Below are positions 45,320 to 53,328 of a stretch of 56,314 nt of DNA, piece after piece. The stretch's first letter is position 1. Every line of letters begins with the position of its first letter. A model generated the notes under the pieces. The model was not told the DNA's origin and searched no databases. It saw nothing but the letters and a program-made list of their open reading frames with translations. A program made the position numbers and the translations under genes. Origin of the DNA: Corynebacterium alimapuense (lineage in GTDB: Bacteria > Actinomycetota > Actinomycetes > Mycobacteriales > Mycobacteriaceae); NCBI RefSeq assembly GCF_003716585.1, contig NZ_PTJO01000005.1:413901-470214 (forward strand). The letters are read 5' to 3'.

Positions 45320-46120
45320 ATGGTGGTCATGAGCCGTCTAATCACTGTTGTTGCCCTCCTCAGCACTGCCGGACTGATGAGTTCCTGCGCTACTAATCCC
45401 GGCGCGTTGGATGAGGTAGAACGCTTAGACGTCGCCATCGTGGACACCCACTCCTTCGATGATTCCAGCTTCACCCAGGGGCTCGAAGTGGAACCGGAGG
45501 GCACGCTATTGGTAGGTACGGGGTGGGAAGGTCAATCTCGGATCTATCGCAGCACCGTGGAAGGACAAGAGCTTTCCTCAGTTGACCTGGACCCGGAGTT
45601 CTTTGGCGAAGGTCTCACCCGCTACGAAGAAGACATCTGGCAACTGACGTGGCAAGACGGGGTGGCGATGAAGCGCGATGCCACCACTCTCGCCGAGCTC
45701 GAACGCATCAGTTATGAAGGTGAGGGATGGGGCCTGTGTTCTTTCGACAACGAGTTGATCATGTCTGATGGCACCAGCCAATTGCGTCGGCTGGATCCGG
45801 AGAGTTTTAACGAACGGGAGCGGTTGAGCGTCACCCTGGGCGGTGAGGAGGTGGTCGGCATCAACGAACTCGAGTGCCTTGACGACAGTATCTACGCCAA
45901 TGTGTTCATGACCACCGATATCCTGCGCATTGACGCCGCCACAGGCACCGTCACCGCAGTCATTGATGCCTCTTCCCTGCCCAATAATGCCGCTGATGAC
46001 CCAGATAACGTCCTTAACGGTATCGCTCATATTCCAGGTACTGACCGATTCCTCTTGAGTGGGAAACGCTGGCCAGACCTTTATGAGGTCGAGATCGTTG
46101 CCACTAGGCAAGCCCAGTAG
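45320..46120 (+). CDS. Glutamine cyclotransferase-like lipoprotein
   Basis: Exported protein of 266 aa with a lipobox (GLMSSC, Cys about residue 23) and thus probably lipid-anchored outside the membrane. The mature part matches the glutaminyl-peptide cyclotransferase beta-propeller family: FTQGLEVEPEGTLLVGTGWEGQSRIYRS, WQLTWQDGVAM, GWGLCSFDNELIMSDGTSQLRRLDPES, ELECLDDSIYANV and NVLNGIAHIPGTDRFLLSGKRWPDLYEV. These convert N-terminal glutamine to pyroglutamate; activity here is inferred. Start is ATG 45320 or 45329 (MSRLITV). Eleven bases before the next gene, so likely cotranscribed. Confidence 0.85.
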   Translation: MVVMSRLITVVALLSTAGLMSSCATNPGALDEVERLDVAIVDTHSFDDSSFTQGLEVEPEGTLLVGTGWEGQSRIYRSTVEGQELSSVDLDPEFFGEGLTRYEEDIWQLTWQDGVAMKRDATTLAELERISYEGEGWGLCSFDNELIMSDGTSQLRRLDPESFNERERLSVTLGGEEVVGINELECLDDSIYANVFMTTDILRIDAATGTVTAVIDASSLPNNAADDPDNVLNGIAHIPGTDRFLLSGKRWPDLYEVEIVATRQAQ

Positions 46121-46130
46121 GATCGGAGCC

Positions 46131-46655
46131 ATGGCCACCCGGAAACAGGCAAGACAAAAGTCGCTGCTGCAGATACTCGCGTTGTTGATCGCTGTGGTGA
46201 TCGTCATCGTGACGGCGGTACTGATGCAAAACTGGTGGAATGACCGCCCTGGCCCTCAGCCGGAGGAGGTCAGTATTACTGCGACTGTCGGCGAAGAATC
46301 AGTAGAGATACTCCCCTACTTAGTCTGCGAACCGGGCACAGACTGTCCGGAGGGCGAGGTTCCCAACCTCAGCGTCGGGGAAGATGACACCCTCGTGCTG
46401 CAGATTCCAGAGGAGATCCATGATCACGACTGGCAGATACTCAAAATTTATGACGACCCAGCGGTCAATGATCAGCAGTACCACGGATCTTTTGACACTA
46501 CTGAGGTAGAAATAGCCGGCTCGGTTGACCCGATCGAGGAGGGAGATCCCCGACCACGGCTGGTGGTAGTGGAAATCTCCTCAGTCATGATCGGGATCAA
46601 TGACGATGGGGAAGAAAACCCCTACGCCACAATATGGTCCCTAAACACCATTTAG
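46131..46655 (+). CDS. DUF2771 membrane-anchored protein
   Basis: A 174-aa protein with one N-terminal transmembrane helix (SLLQILALLIAVVIVIVTA, about 12-30) after a basic tail. The extracellular body is beta-rich and very acidic, with a DUF2771-like layout (EESVEILPYLVCEPGTDCPEG, then a C-terminal VEISSVMIGINDDGEENPY). Two Cys in the CEPGTDC loop may form a disulphide. It may help envelope assembly; no function is established. It starts ten bases after the lipoprotein gene and converges on the cold-shock gene, 13 bp apart. Confidence 0.8.
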   Translation: MATRKQARQKSLLQILALLIAVVIVIVTAVLMQNWWNDRPGPQPEEVSITATVGEESVEILPYLVCEPGTDCPEGEVPNLSVGEDDTLVLQIPEEIHDHDWQILKIYDDPAVNDQQYHGSFDTTEVEIAGSVDPIEEGDPRPRLVVVEISSVMIGINDDGEENPYATIWSLNTI

Positions 46656-46668
46656 GCCAACAACAAGG

Positions 46669-47058
46669 TTAGGCGTCGAGTTCCTTCGCTACTGCGCGCA
46701 GGATCTCCGCCACCTTGCGACCAACTTTGCGGTCTGGGTAGCGGCCTGCGGCGAGGTCAGGTTGGATCTGGCTTTCCATCAGGGTCAACAAATCCGAGAT
46801 CATGCCGTTGAGCTCCTCCGGCTTATGCCGATTGCTCAGACTTGGACGACGCTGGGGGGTTTCCAACACCTTCACCCGCAGCGCCTGTGGGCCGCGCCGT
46901 CCGGCAGCGAAATCAAACTCGATGCGCTGGCCTTTAACTAGTTCTTCTACGCCCGCGGGCAAAACCTGCTTGCCGACGAAAACATCCTCGGCTCCCGGGT
47001 TGGAGACAAAGCCGAAGCCTTTCCCCGCGTCGTACCACTTCACCTTGCCAATCGGCAC
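46669..47058 (-). CDS. Cold-shock protein with C-terminal extension (CspB-like)
   Basis: A 129-aa RNA-binding protein. Residues 1-65 form a cold-shock domain with RNP1 (KGFGFVSNPG) and RNP2-like (DVFVGKQVL); the rest is a helical, basic-then-acidic extension (DLLTLMESQIQPDLAAGRYPDRK). The actinobacterial form starts MPIGKVKWYD, so the GTG at 47058 is chosen over 47070. Rv0871 of M. tuberculosis and CspB of C. glutamicum have the same long type. Its transcript and the riboswitch-controlled rpf gene diverge. Confidence 0.85.
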   Translation of the reverse strand: MPIGKVKWYDAGKGFGFVSNPGAEDVFVGKQVLPAGVEELVKGQRIEFDFAAGRRGPQALRVKVLETPQRRPSLSNRHKPEELNGMISDLLTLMESQIQPDLAAGRYPDRKVGRKVAEILRAVAKELDA

Positions 47059-47357
47059 GATGCTCACCACTTTCCGTACTCAATTTTATGAACTACCTAT
47101 TATACGCCTGACAGGTGTTTGCCTTTCAGAGACTCCGCTATGAGGATTAGAGACCTTTTGACCGTTATCTCAATGACGCACACGAAAGTGAGATGCACAT
47201 CACATGTTACTGATGTGGCGTTATCACCTGCGAAAACCATCATGAGTGAGACGTACAGTCAAAAAAGCCATGCCAATCCGTGAGCCTGGCGTGACGTAAA
47301 CGTTATAAACCGTTACTCTCTCCCACAGGCACTACGACGGTCTGCAAGCCCATCTCC
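47059..47357. promoter_or_regulatory. Divergent region between the cold-shock gene and rpf leader
   Basis: About 300 bases holding both promoters. A perfect 7-bp inverted repeat CACATCA-(8)-TGATGTG lies at 47196-47217, and TGTGG/TCACC half-sites nearby. GlxR controls rpf genes in C. glutamicum, but no exact TGTGA-N6-TCACA site is present. Confidence 0.45.
47196..47217. promoter_or_regulatory. Inverted repeat CACATCA-N8-TGATGTG
   Basis: Perfect arms with eight-base spacing about 160 bp before the riboswitch. Candidate operator for rpf or the cold-shock gene; regulator unknown. Confidence 0.45.
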
Positions 47358-47590
47358 ACGCCGAGCCCTGTCCAGGACGGTGGGAGACCGCGTGAAGGGT
47401 GCACAACCACACCTGAATATTCAAGTGGACAGGAGCGAGGAAACCACCGCGAGCCAACCAGGTTCGCACCGGTCGGTAGCTGGAAACAGTCGCCATCCTC
47501 GGGGTGAAGCTTCTGAGAAGACCTAGAAGCCGGGCACAGTGATCCTCCGCCCGAACCCGACAGCTCACCTCGCAGGCGTCAACAGGAGAG
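47358..47590 (+). promoter_or_regulatory. c-di-AMP riboswitch (ydaO/yuaA leader) before rpf
   Basis: The leader contains the conserved ydaO blocks: an upstream GCCCTGTCCAGGACGG followed by GGGAGACC, a CTCGGGGTGAAGC, CCGGGCAC, and the highly conserved end CGCCCGAACCCGACAG followed by CTCACCTCGCAGGCG. This matches the actinobacterial class that binds c-di-AMP and usually turns off cell-wall hydrolase genes such as rpf. Ends about 14 bases before the rpf start. Confidence 0.85.
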
Positions 47591-47600
47591 GAACACCTAG

Positions 47601-48212
<612 letters not shown>

Positions 48213-48241
48213 TTAGGCGCTAGCCCACCAGATTGCGGCTC

Positions 48242-48281
48242 ATTAATGGCCCCCACATCAGCTGATGTGGGGGCCATTAAT
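48242..48281. terminator. 40-bp perfect palindrome after rpf1
   Basis: Two uninterrupted 20-bp arms (ATTAATGGCCCCCACATCAG and its complement) with no loop between. Lies 29 bp past the rpf stop. It may end transcripts from both sides. Confidence 0.75.
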
Positions 48282-48296
48282 CGATACCGAGATAAA

Positions 48297-48360
48297 ACAG
48301 ATCCCCGTTTCCCCTTCAGCTCTTTTCCGAGCAATCACTGAAGGGGGAACGGGGATCTGT
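48297..48360. terminator. Second long hairpin (23-bp stem) before the small gene
   Basis: ACAGATCCCCGTTTCCCCTTC and its partner at 48338-48360 form a 23-bp stem with one wobble position around an 18-base loop. Between convergent genes, so probably a bidirectional terminator, or a structured non-coding element. Confidence 0.7.
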
Positions 48361-48383
48361 GGCGTCTAGCTAGAAACCGTCAC

Positions 48384-48587
48384 TTACCGGTTAAACCGGG
48401 TGTTCGGGTGAACATAGCCTAGTGTCTCCGGCGGAGCCGGAAGCACGACATCGTCGCCATAAGGGCTGGATGCACCAGCCAGCTTGGAGGTGATTTCGGT
48501 AACTACATGTCCGTCACCCGGGACGTGCTGCGGCCAGCCCGGATCGACGAAGCCCTTCTTCTCTACGTTTGCCATGCTCATCATCAT
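48384..48587 (-). CDS. Small hypothetical protein, Pro-rich
   Basis: A 67-aa protein not recognised as a family. It starts MMMSMANVEKKGFVDPGW with GAGG six bases before the first ATG; a later ATG (48575) is alternative. Many Pro, Gly and Val residues (PGWPQHVPGDGHVVTE, VVLPAPPETLGYVHPN). No signal peptide or membrane segment. It lies between the terminator hairpins and the helicase-associated gene and is divergent from the latter. Conserved-looking rather than a chance frame because of the ribosome site and its isolated, well-bounded location. Confidence 0.6.
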   Translation of the reverse strand: MMMSMANVEKKGFVDPGWPQHVPGDGHVVTEITSKLAGASSPYGDDVVLPAPPETLGYVHPNTRFNR

Positions 48588-48640
48588 TGCAAACCTCGGG
48601 CCGAAAAGTAACTTGAACAGCAGTTAAAATCGGTCACATC

Positions 48641-50884
48641 ATGACTTCTACCCCCGATCTACCTGATTTCCGCACTTGGCTGGCCGAACGCAGCGATGCG
48701 GAACTGAGCGATCTGGTGCGTTCCCGCCCGGATGTGGCTCTACCCCTACCCCCAGGGATCACCCCTCTAGCCGCCAGACTCCAACTGCGGGCCTCCGTAG
48801 CTCGCGCGCTACGCGGCTTAACTGCACTCGAATTAGCCACCATTGAATCGGCAGCTGATCTGGGAGCAGAGCTGCATCCAGTGGATACCGATCTCCTTAT
48901 CAATGATGTACTGGCCCGCGCTGGCTCCCCAGAGCTCACCGCCGCCCAAGTCGAAGCTGCACTTGTTCAACTCCGAAAGCTCGCCTTGATCTACGGGGAG
49001 GATTCCGCGCTTGGGCTCATGATGGAAGCCTCCCCTGCCTTGCCGAGGGACTGGCAGCTGCTCAATTCCGCTGACACTGCCGCTATCGGCCCCTCGGTAG
49101 CACAGCAGATCGTCGCATTAGAACCCCGACAACTAGCTATCTTGAAGACGTTGTTGGACTCCGGAGGCTTCGGCCGGACTAAACATGCTGCCACGGATGC
49201 CGACCCTGCTCATCCCATCGCCAGGTTGTTAGCTGCCGGATTGCTCTTAAAGATTGACGAGCACACGGTACGGCTTCCCCGACAGGTCAGCTCAGCGCTT
49301 CGCGGCGAGGAAATGCTGCAGCCGCCACTGGTGCCTTCAGCAAGAGCCACCGGCGAGACCATCCCGGATCTGCGTGCCCTCGACCGAGCCGATCAGATCG
49401 GTGCCGGTGCTGGGCTTGAGGTTGCCCGCAAGCTACGACAGCTCATCGATATCCTGGGCAACGATCCTGTAGAACTGCTCAAAGAAGGCGGAGTAGGTGT
49501 GCGTCCCACCACTGCTTTGGCCCGAAGGATCAACGTTGACGAGGGGGAAATTTCTCGCCTGATCAGTCTGGGAATCTCCTCCGGGTTATTGAATCGAGTC
49601 GATGGACTACTTGCTCCCACCCAGCAGGCCGATGGTTGGTTAGCGGAAGAACTACCCAGCCAGTGGCTAACTCTCATGCAAGGCTGGATCAGTTCCCACT
49701 GGGCTTGGTGGCGGGTGGGCCAGCAAGACCAACGCAAGCAATCGATCCGATTGCTCTCCGAAACCAGCCGGCAAGAAGGTCTGGTAGACCAGCGTCACCT
49801 GATTCTCACGGAGTTGGTCTGTGTGGCCCCAGGAGTCGAGCTCACTGATGATCAGCTGCGCGCAGACTTCGCCTTCGCTCATCCACTCGCGGCGATCGCC
49901 CTCAAAGATTCCACCTTTTCTAAAATCCTCGACGAAGCCCGGTGGATTGGTGCGCTCTCAGCTGGGATAGCTACCTCGCTGCTGCGCGCTTTGCTCGACC
50001 CAGCTGCTGATCCGCAAGCAGTGGCGGAAGATATCACCCCAGGGACGGTCGAGCGGGTTATCGCTCAGGGAGATATGACCATCCTGGCTCCCGGACCATT
50101 GCCCCGGGAGTTGCAATTCGAACTAGACTTATTCGGAGAACTCGAGTCTCCTGGGTTGGCTAGTCTCTACCGGGTTAGCGAGTTCTCCCTCCGGAGAGCC
50201 CTCGATGCAGGACGCACCGCACAGGAAATCAGCGGCTGGCTCAACGATCATTGCCTCGGCCAGGTCCCCCAGTCTCTCCTTTTCCTCATCGACGATGTAG
50301 CCCGACGTCATGGCACTCTGCGCGGTGGACCAGCGTTGAGCTACCTCCGATGCGAGGATCCTTCGCTGCTGGCGGAAGCTGCCCGAACCTCAGCTGCAGA
50401 ACGTCTCGCGCTCCAGGTGATTGCCCCGACGGTCGCGGTAGCGCAGGCTCCGTTAGTTCAGGTCATCGAGGCTCTCCGCGCGGCGGGGTTCCAGCCAGTG
50501 GCAGAGGATGCCACTGGCGCCGCCTTAGACATCCGACCCAAGCCGCTCCGGCTACCTGATCCAGCACCTACGGCAACGGCAACCAGAGTCCTCGATGAAC
50601 AACGTGTCCACGCTGCCGTCGCGGCTATTCGCCGAGGCGATCAACCACACCAGCCCGGCCACAGGCCCCCCATCGAGCACTCCCAGACGCTCGCACTGCT
50701 TCAAGCAGCCGCCAGGAATAGGCAGACGGTGACCCTCGGGTTTGTCGATAAGCAGGGTCAAGCCACCCACCTTAGAGTTACTCCGTTAACGGTCAACGGC
50801 GGGCAAGTCGATGCGATAGAACAGGCAACTGGGCAGGTCAAGAGATTCATGCTGCACCGCATTACCGAGATTCAGGTAGGTTAG
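48641..50884 (+). CDS. Helicase-associated domain protein (XPB partner)
   Basis: A 747-aa protein homologous to mycobacterial Rv0862c, coded just before XPB. It lacks Walker A and DExH motifs. The N-terminal half is Leu/Asp-rich and helical (FRTWLAERSDAELSDLVRSRPD); the C-terminal half carries the XPB/Ssl2 N-terminal-like 'helicase C-terminal domain' (LRCEDPSLLAEAARTSAAE, then RNRQTVTLGFVDKQGQA). No membrane segment. Its role is presumably to partner XPB in DNA repair or transcription; unproven. It stops 85 bp before xpb. Confidence 0.85.
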   Translation: MTSTPDLPDFRTWLAERSDAELSDLVRSRPDVALPLPPGITPLAARLQLRASVARALRGLTALELATIESAADLGAELHPVDTDLLINDVLARAGSPELTAAQVEAALVQLRKLALIYGEDSALGLMMEASPALPRDWQLLNSADTAAIGPSVAQQIVALEPRQLAILKTLLDSGGFGRTKHAATDADPAHPIARLLAAGLLLKIDEHTVRLPRQVSSALRGEEMLQPPLVPSARATGETIPDLRALDRADQIGAGAGLEVARKLRQLIDILGNDPVELLKEGGVGVRPTTALARRINVDEGEISRLISLGISSGLLNRVDGLLAPTQQADGWLAEELPSQWLTLMQGWISSHWAWWRVGQQDQRKQSIRLLSETSRQEGLVDQRHLILTELVCVAPGVELTDDQLRADFAFAHPLAAIALKDSTFSKILDEARWIGALSAGIATSLLRALLDPAADPQAVAEDITPGTVERVIAQGDMTILAPGPLPRELQFELDLFGELESPGLASLYRVSEFSLRRALDAGRTAQEISGWLNDHCLGQVPQSLLFLIDDVARRHGTLRGGPALSYLRCEDPSLLAEAARTSAAERLALQVIAPTVAVAQAPLVQVIEALRAAGFQPVAEDATGAALDIRPKPLRLPDPAPTATATRVLDEQRVHAAVAAIRRGDQPHQPGHRPPIEHSQTLALLQAAARNRQTVTLGFVDKQGQATHLRVTPLTVNGGQVDAIEQATGQVKRFMLHRITEIQVG

Positions 50885-50969
50885 GCGCGCCAAGAGGAAT
50901 TGACCTACCTGCCATAATGGCAGGACAGCGCACTAGTCGAGACTCTTCATCGAGGTTTGGAGCACACCC

Positions 50970-52628
50970 ATGGCATTCGGGGATGGCCCGTTGATCGTTC
51001 AGTCCGACAAGACGGTCCTGCTGGAGATCGATCATCCAGCGGCTGATCAGGCGCGCGCCGCTTTGGCTCCTTTCGCCGAGTTGGAGCGCGCGCCGGAGCA
51101 TATCCACACCTACCGCATCACTCCACTAGCGCTGTGGAACGCTCGGGCTGCTGGTCACGATGCCGAGCAGGTAGTTGATGTCCTCGAGCGATTCTCTCGG
51201 TTCCCGGTCCCGCAACCGCTGCTGGTAGATATCGCCGAGACAATGTCGCGCTACGGCCGAGTACGACTGCACAAGCACCCTGCCCACGGTCTATTGCTGG
51301 AATCGGCAGAGCCGGCGATCTTGGCTGAGTTGGAACGCCACCGAGCCATCCGGCCGATGCTGGGGGCCAGAATCGATGCCAGCTCCATCGCGGTTCATCC
51401 TTCTGAGCGCGGGCGCATCAAACAAGAGCTGCTCAAGGTCGGTTGGCCCGCCGAGGATCTGGCCGGCTACGTCGATGGTGAAGCTCATCCCATCGCACTA
51501 TCGACCGAGCTCGAGGCCTGGGAACTACGCGATTACCAGCGCTATGCCACCGAATCCTTTTGGGAGGGTGGCTCAGGGGTCGTGGTCTTGCCCTGTGGTG
51601 CAGGCAAAACCATGGTGGGCGCAGCAGCGATGGCGCGCGCCCAAGCGATCACCCTAATCTTGGTCACCAACACTGTCGCTGGCCGGCAATGGCGCGATGA
51701 ACTATTGCGCCGGACCACACTCACCCCGGATGAAATCGGCGAATACTCCGGTGAACGCAAAGAAATCCGGCCCGTGACCATCGCGACCTACCAAGTGGTC
51801 ACGAGAAAAACCAAAGGCCAGTACCGGGCACTCGAGCTCTTTGACTCCCGCGACTGGGGCCTGATCATCTACGACGAAGTCCATCTCTTGCCCGCCCCGG
51901 TATTTCGGATGACCTCAGATCTACAATCGCGACGTCGCTTAGGTCTGACCGCCACTTTGGTGCGTGAAGACGGCCGCGAGGGCGACGTATTCTCCCTCAT
52001 CGGTCCCAAGCGCTACGACGCCCCCTGGAAGGATCTGGAGACTCAGGGCTTCATCGCCACCGCCGAGTGCGTCGAGGTCCGCACCACTATGAACGACGCA
52101 GAGCGCATGCTCTACGCCACCGCAGAGTCTAAGGATCGCTACCGCCTAGCCGCTAGTGCCCGCGGAAAAATCGCGGTCATCGATCAGCTCCTGACCCGAC
52201 ACCACGGCCAGCCCACATTGATCATCGGCGCCTATCTCGACCAGCTCCAGATGCTTGCGACGCGTTTCGACGCCCCCCTCATCGAGGGTCGGACCTCGAA
52301 TAAGCGGCGCGGTGAGCTTTTCGACGCCTTCCGCTCCGGCGAGGTCACCGTCCTTGTGGTCAGCAAGGTAGCTAATTTTTCCATCGATCTTCCAGAGGCG
52401 GCAGTCGCGATCCAGGTCTCCGGTACGTTCGGATCCCGGCAGGAAGAAGCTCAGCGACTGGGCCGGCTGCTTCGTCCGAAAGCAGACGGTGGCCAAGCGC
52501 ACTTCTACTCAGTGGTCTCCCGCGACAGCTTAGATTCCGAGTATGCCGCTCACCGCCAGCGTTTCCTGGCGGAACAAGGTTATGCCTACCGCATCGTGGA
52601 TGCCGATGACCTCGATGAGCTCGGATAG
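50970..52628 (+). CDS. xpb: DNA repair helicase XPB (SF2)
   Basis: A 552-aa bacterial/archaeal-type XPB helicase. The N-terminal 190 residues form the damage-recognition-like domain (ALWNARAAGHDAEQVVDVL). Walker A PCGAGKT lies at 208-214, DEVH at 302-305, then TATLVREDG (motif III region) and QRLGRLLRPKADGG (motif VI). A thumb-like insertion and RED-like motif are not confirmed. GGAG ribosome site eight bases before the ATG. Order helicase-associated gene then XPB matches Rv0862c-Rv0861c. It repairs DNA or remodels RNA polymerase in relatives. Confidence 0.95.
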   Translation: MAFGDGPLIVQSDKTVLLEIDHPAADQARAALAPFAELERAPEHIHTYRITPLALWNARAAGHDAEQVVDVLERFSRFPVPQPLLVDIAETMSRYGRVRLHKHPAHGLLLESAEPAILAELERHRAIRPMLGARIDASSIAVHPSERGRIKQELLKVGWPAEDLAGYVDGEAHPIALSTELEAWELRDYQRYATESFWEGGSGVVVLPCGAGKTMVGAAAMARAQAITLILVTNTVAGRQWRDELLRRTTLTPDEIGEYSGERKEIRPVTIATYQVVTRKTKGQYRALELFDSRDWGLIIYDEVHLLPAPVFRMTSDLQSRRRLGLTATLVREDGREGDVFSLIGPKRYDAPWKDLETQGFIATAECVEVRTTMNDAERMLYATAESKDRYRLAASARGKIAVIDQLLTRHHGQPTLIIGAYLDQLQMLATRFDAPLIEGRTSNKRRGELFDAFRSGEVTVLVVSKVANFSIDLPEAAVAIQVSGTFGSRQEEAQRLGRLLRPKADGGQAHFYSVVSRDSLDSEYAAHRQRFLAEQGYAYRIVDADDLDELG

Positions 52629-52639
52629 ACTGCACAGCC

Positions 52640-53287
52640 ATGAAGGCTTTCACGTTCAAAGTTGACGAGGAATTTGCAAAACAAAACAACGAAATGATCA
52701 AAGACACTCGCCGACTGCAATGGTCGGCGATCACGCTGGGGCTCATCCTGCTCGCCCTATCGGCAGCGGTTTTTCTCTGGTGGGGTGCAGACCAAGCGTG
52801 GGGTCTCATCGGCGGAATCATCCTGCTGACGTTCGCAGTGGTCAGCGTCATCATCGCTGCGGTAGTTCCCAGCAAGGTCGGCACCGCTCAAGATCTCTAC
52901 GACACTTACCCCCTAGCCCCCGCCATGATTGTGGAGGTCAACCCACGAGACTTCGTGATCATGGCTTTGGTCAACACCAATGTTGACCCACAGCTGCCAC
53001 CTGGCTGGGGGCTTGCGCTCCGGACTGTCACCCGAGTCAACGGAATCGACAAACCCACGCGCGGTACCAAAATCCCGGCTGTCGCCGTCCAGGGGCGCCG
53101 CAGCCTCAGCAACCAAACTCAATGGGATGAGATCTCGCCCATGCCCATCGCGTGGGCCACCCCAGACGCCAGTGTCGTCGCAGATGCCCGACGGGCTATT
53201 CCTGAAGATCAGTGGACGCGGTTGGATAAAAGCCGCGAGCTACTCAGAGACGTCAAGGCGACTGATTACAACCTCTTAGTCCTGTAA
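52640..53287 (+). CDS. DUF3239 membrane protein
   Basis: A 215-aa protein with two hydrophobic helices (about 30-48, LILLALSAAVFLWWGAD region, and 55-75, LIGGIILLTFAVVSVIIAAVV), then a soluble C-terminal half. DUF3239 features are the AQDLYDTYPLAPAMIVEVNPRDFVIMALVNTN and IDKPTRGTKIPAVAVQGRR stretches. Corynebacterial, unknown function. It follows xpb by 11 bp and may be cotranscribed. It converges on the permease gene, with a short hairpin (AGCCA/TTGGCT) in the gap. Confidence 0.8.
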   Translation: MKAFTFKVDEEFAKQNNEMIKDTRRLQWSAITLGLILLALSAAVFLWWGADQAWGLIGGIILLTFAVVSVIIAAVVPSKVGTAQDLYDTYPLAPAMIVEVNPRDFVIMALVNTNVDPQLPPGWGLALRTVTRVNGIDKPTRGTKIPAVAVQGRRSLSNQTQWDEISPMPIAWATPDASVVADARRAIPEDQWTRLDKSRELLRDVKATDYNLLVL

Positions 53288-53328
53288 TCCCTCAACGCCG
53301 GTCGTCGGTGTTAGCCAGCTTTGGTTGG

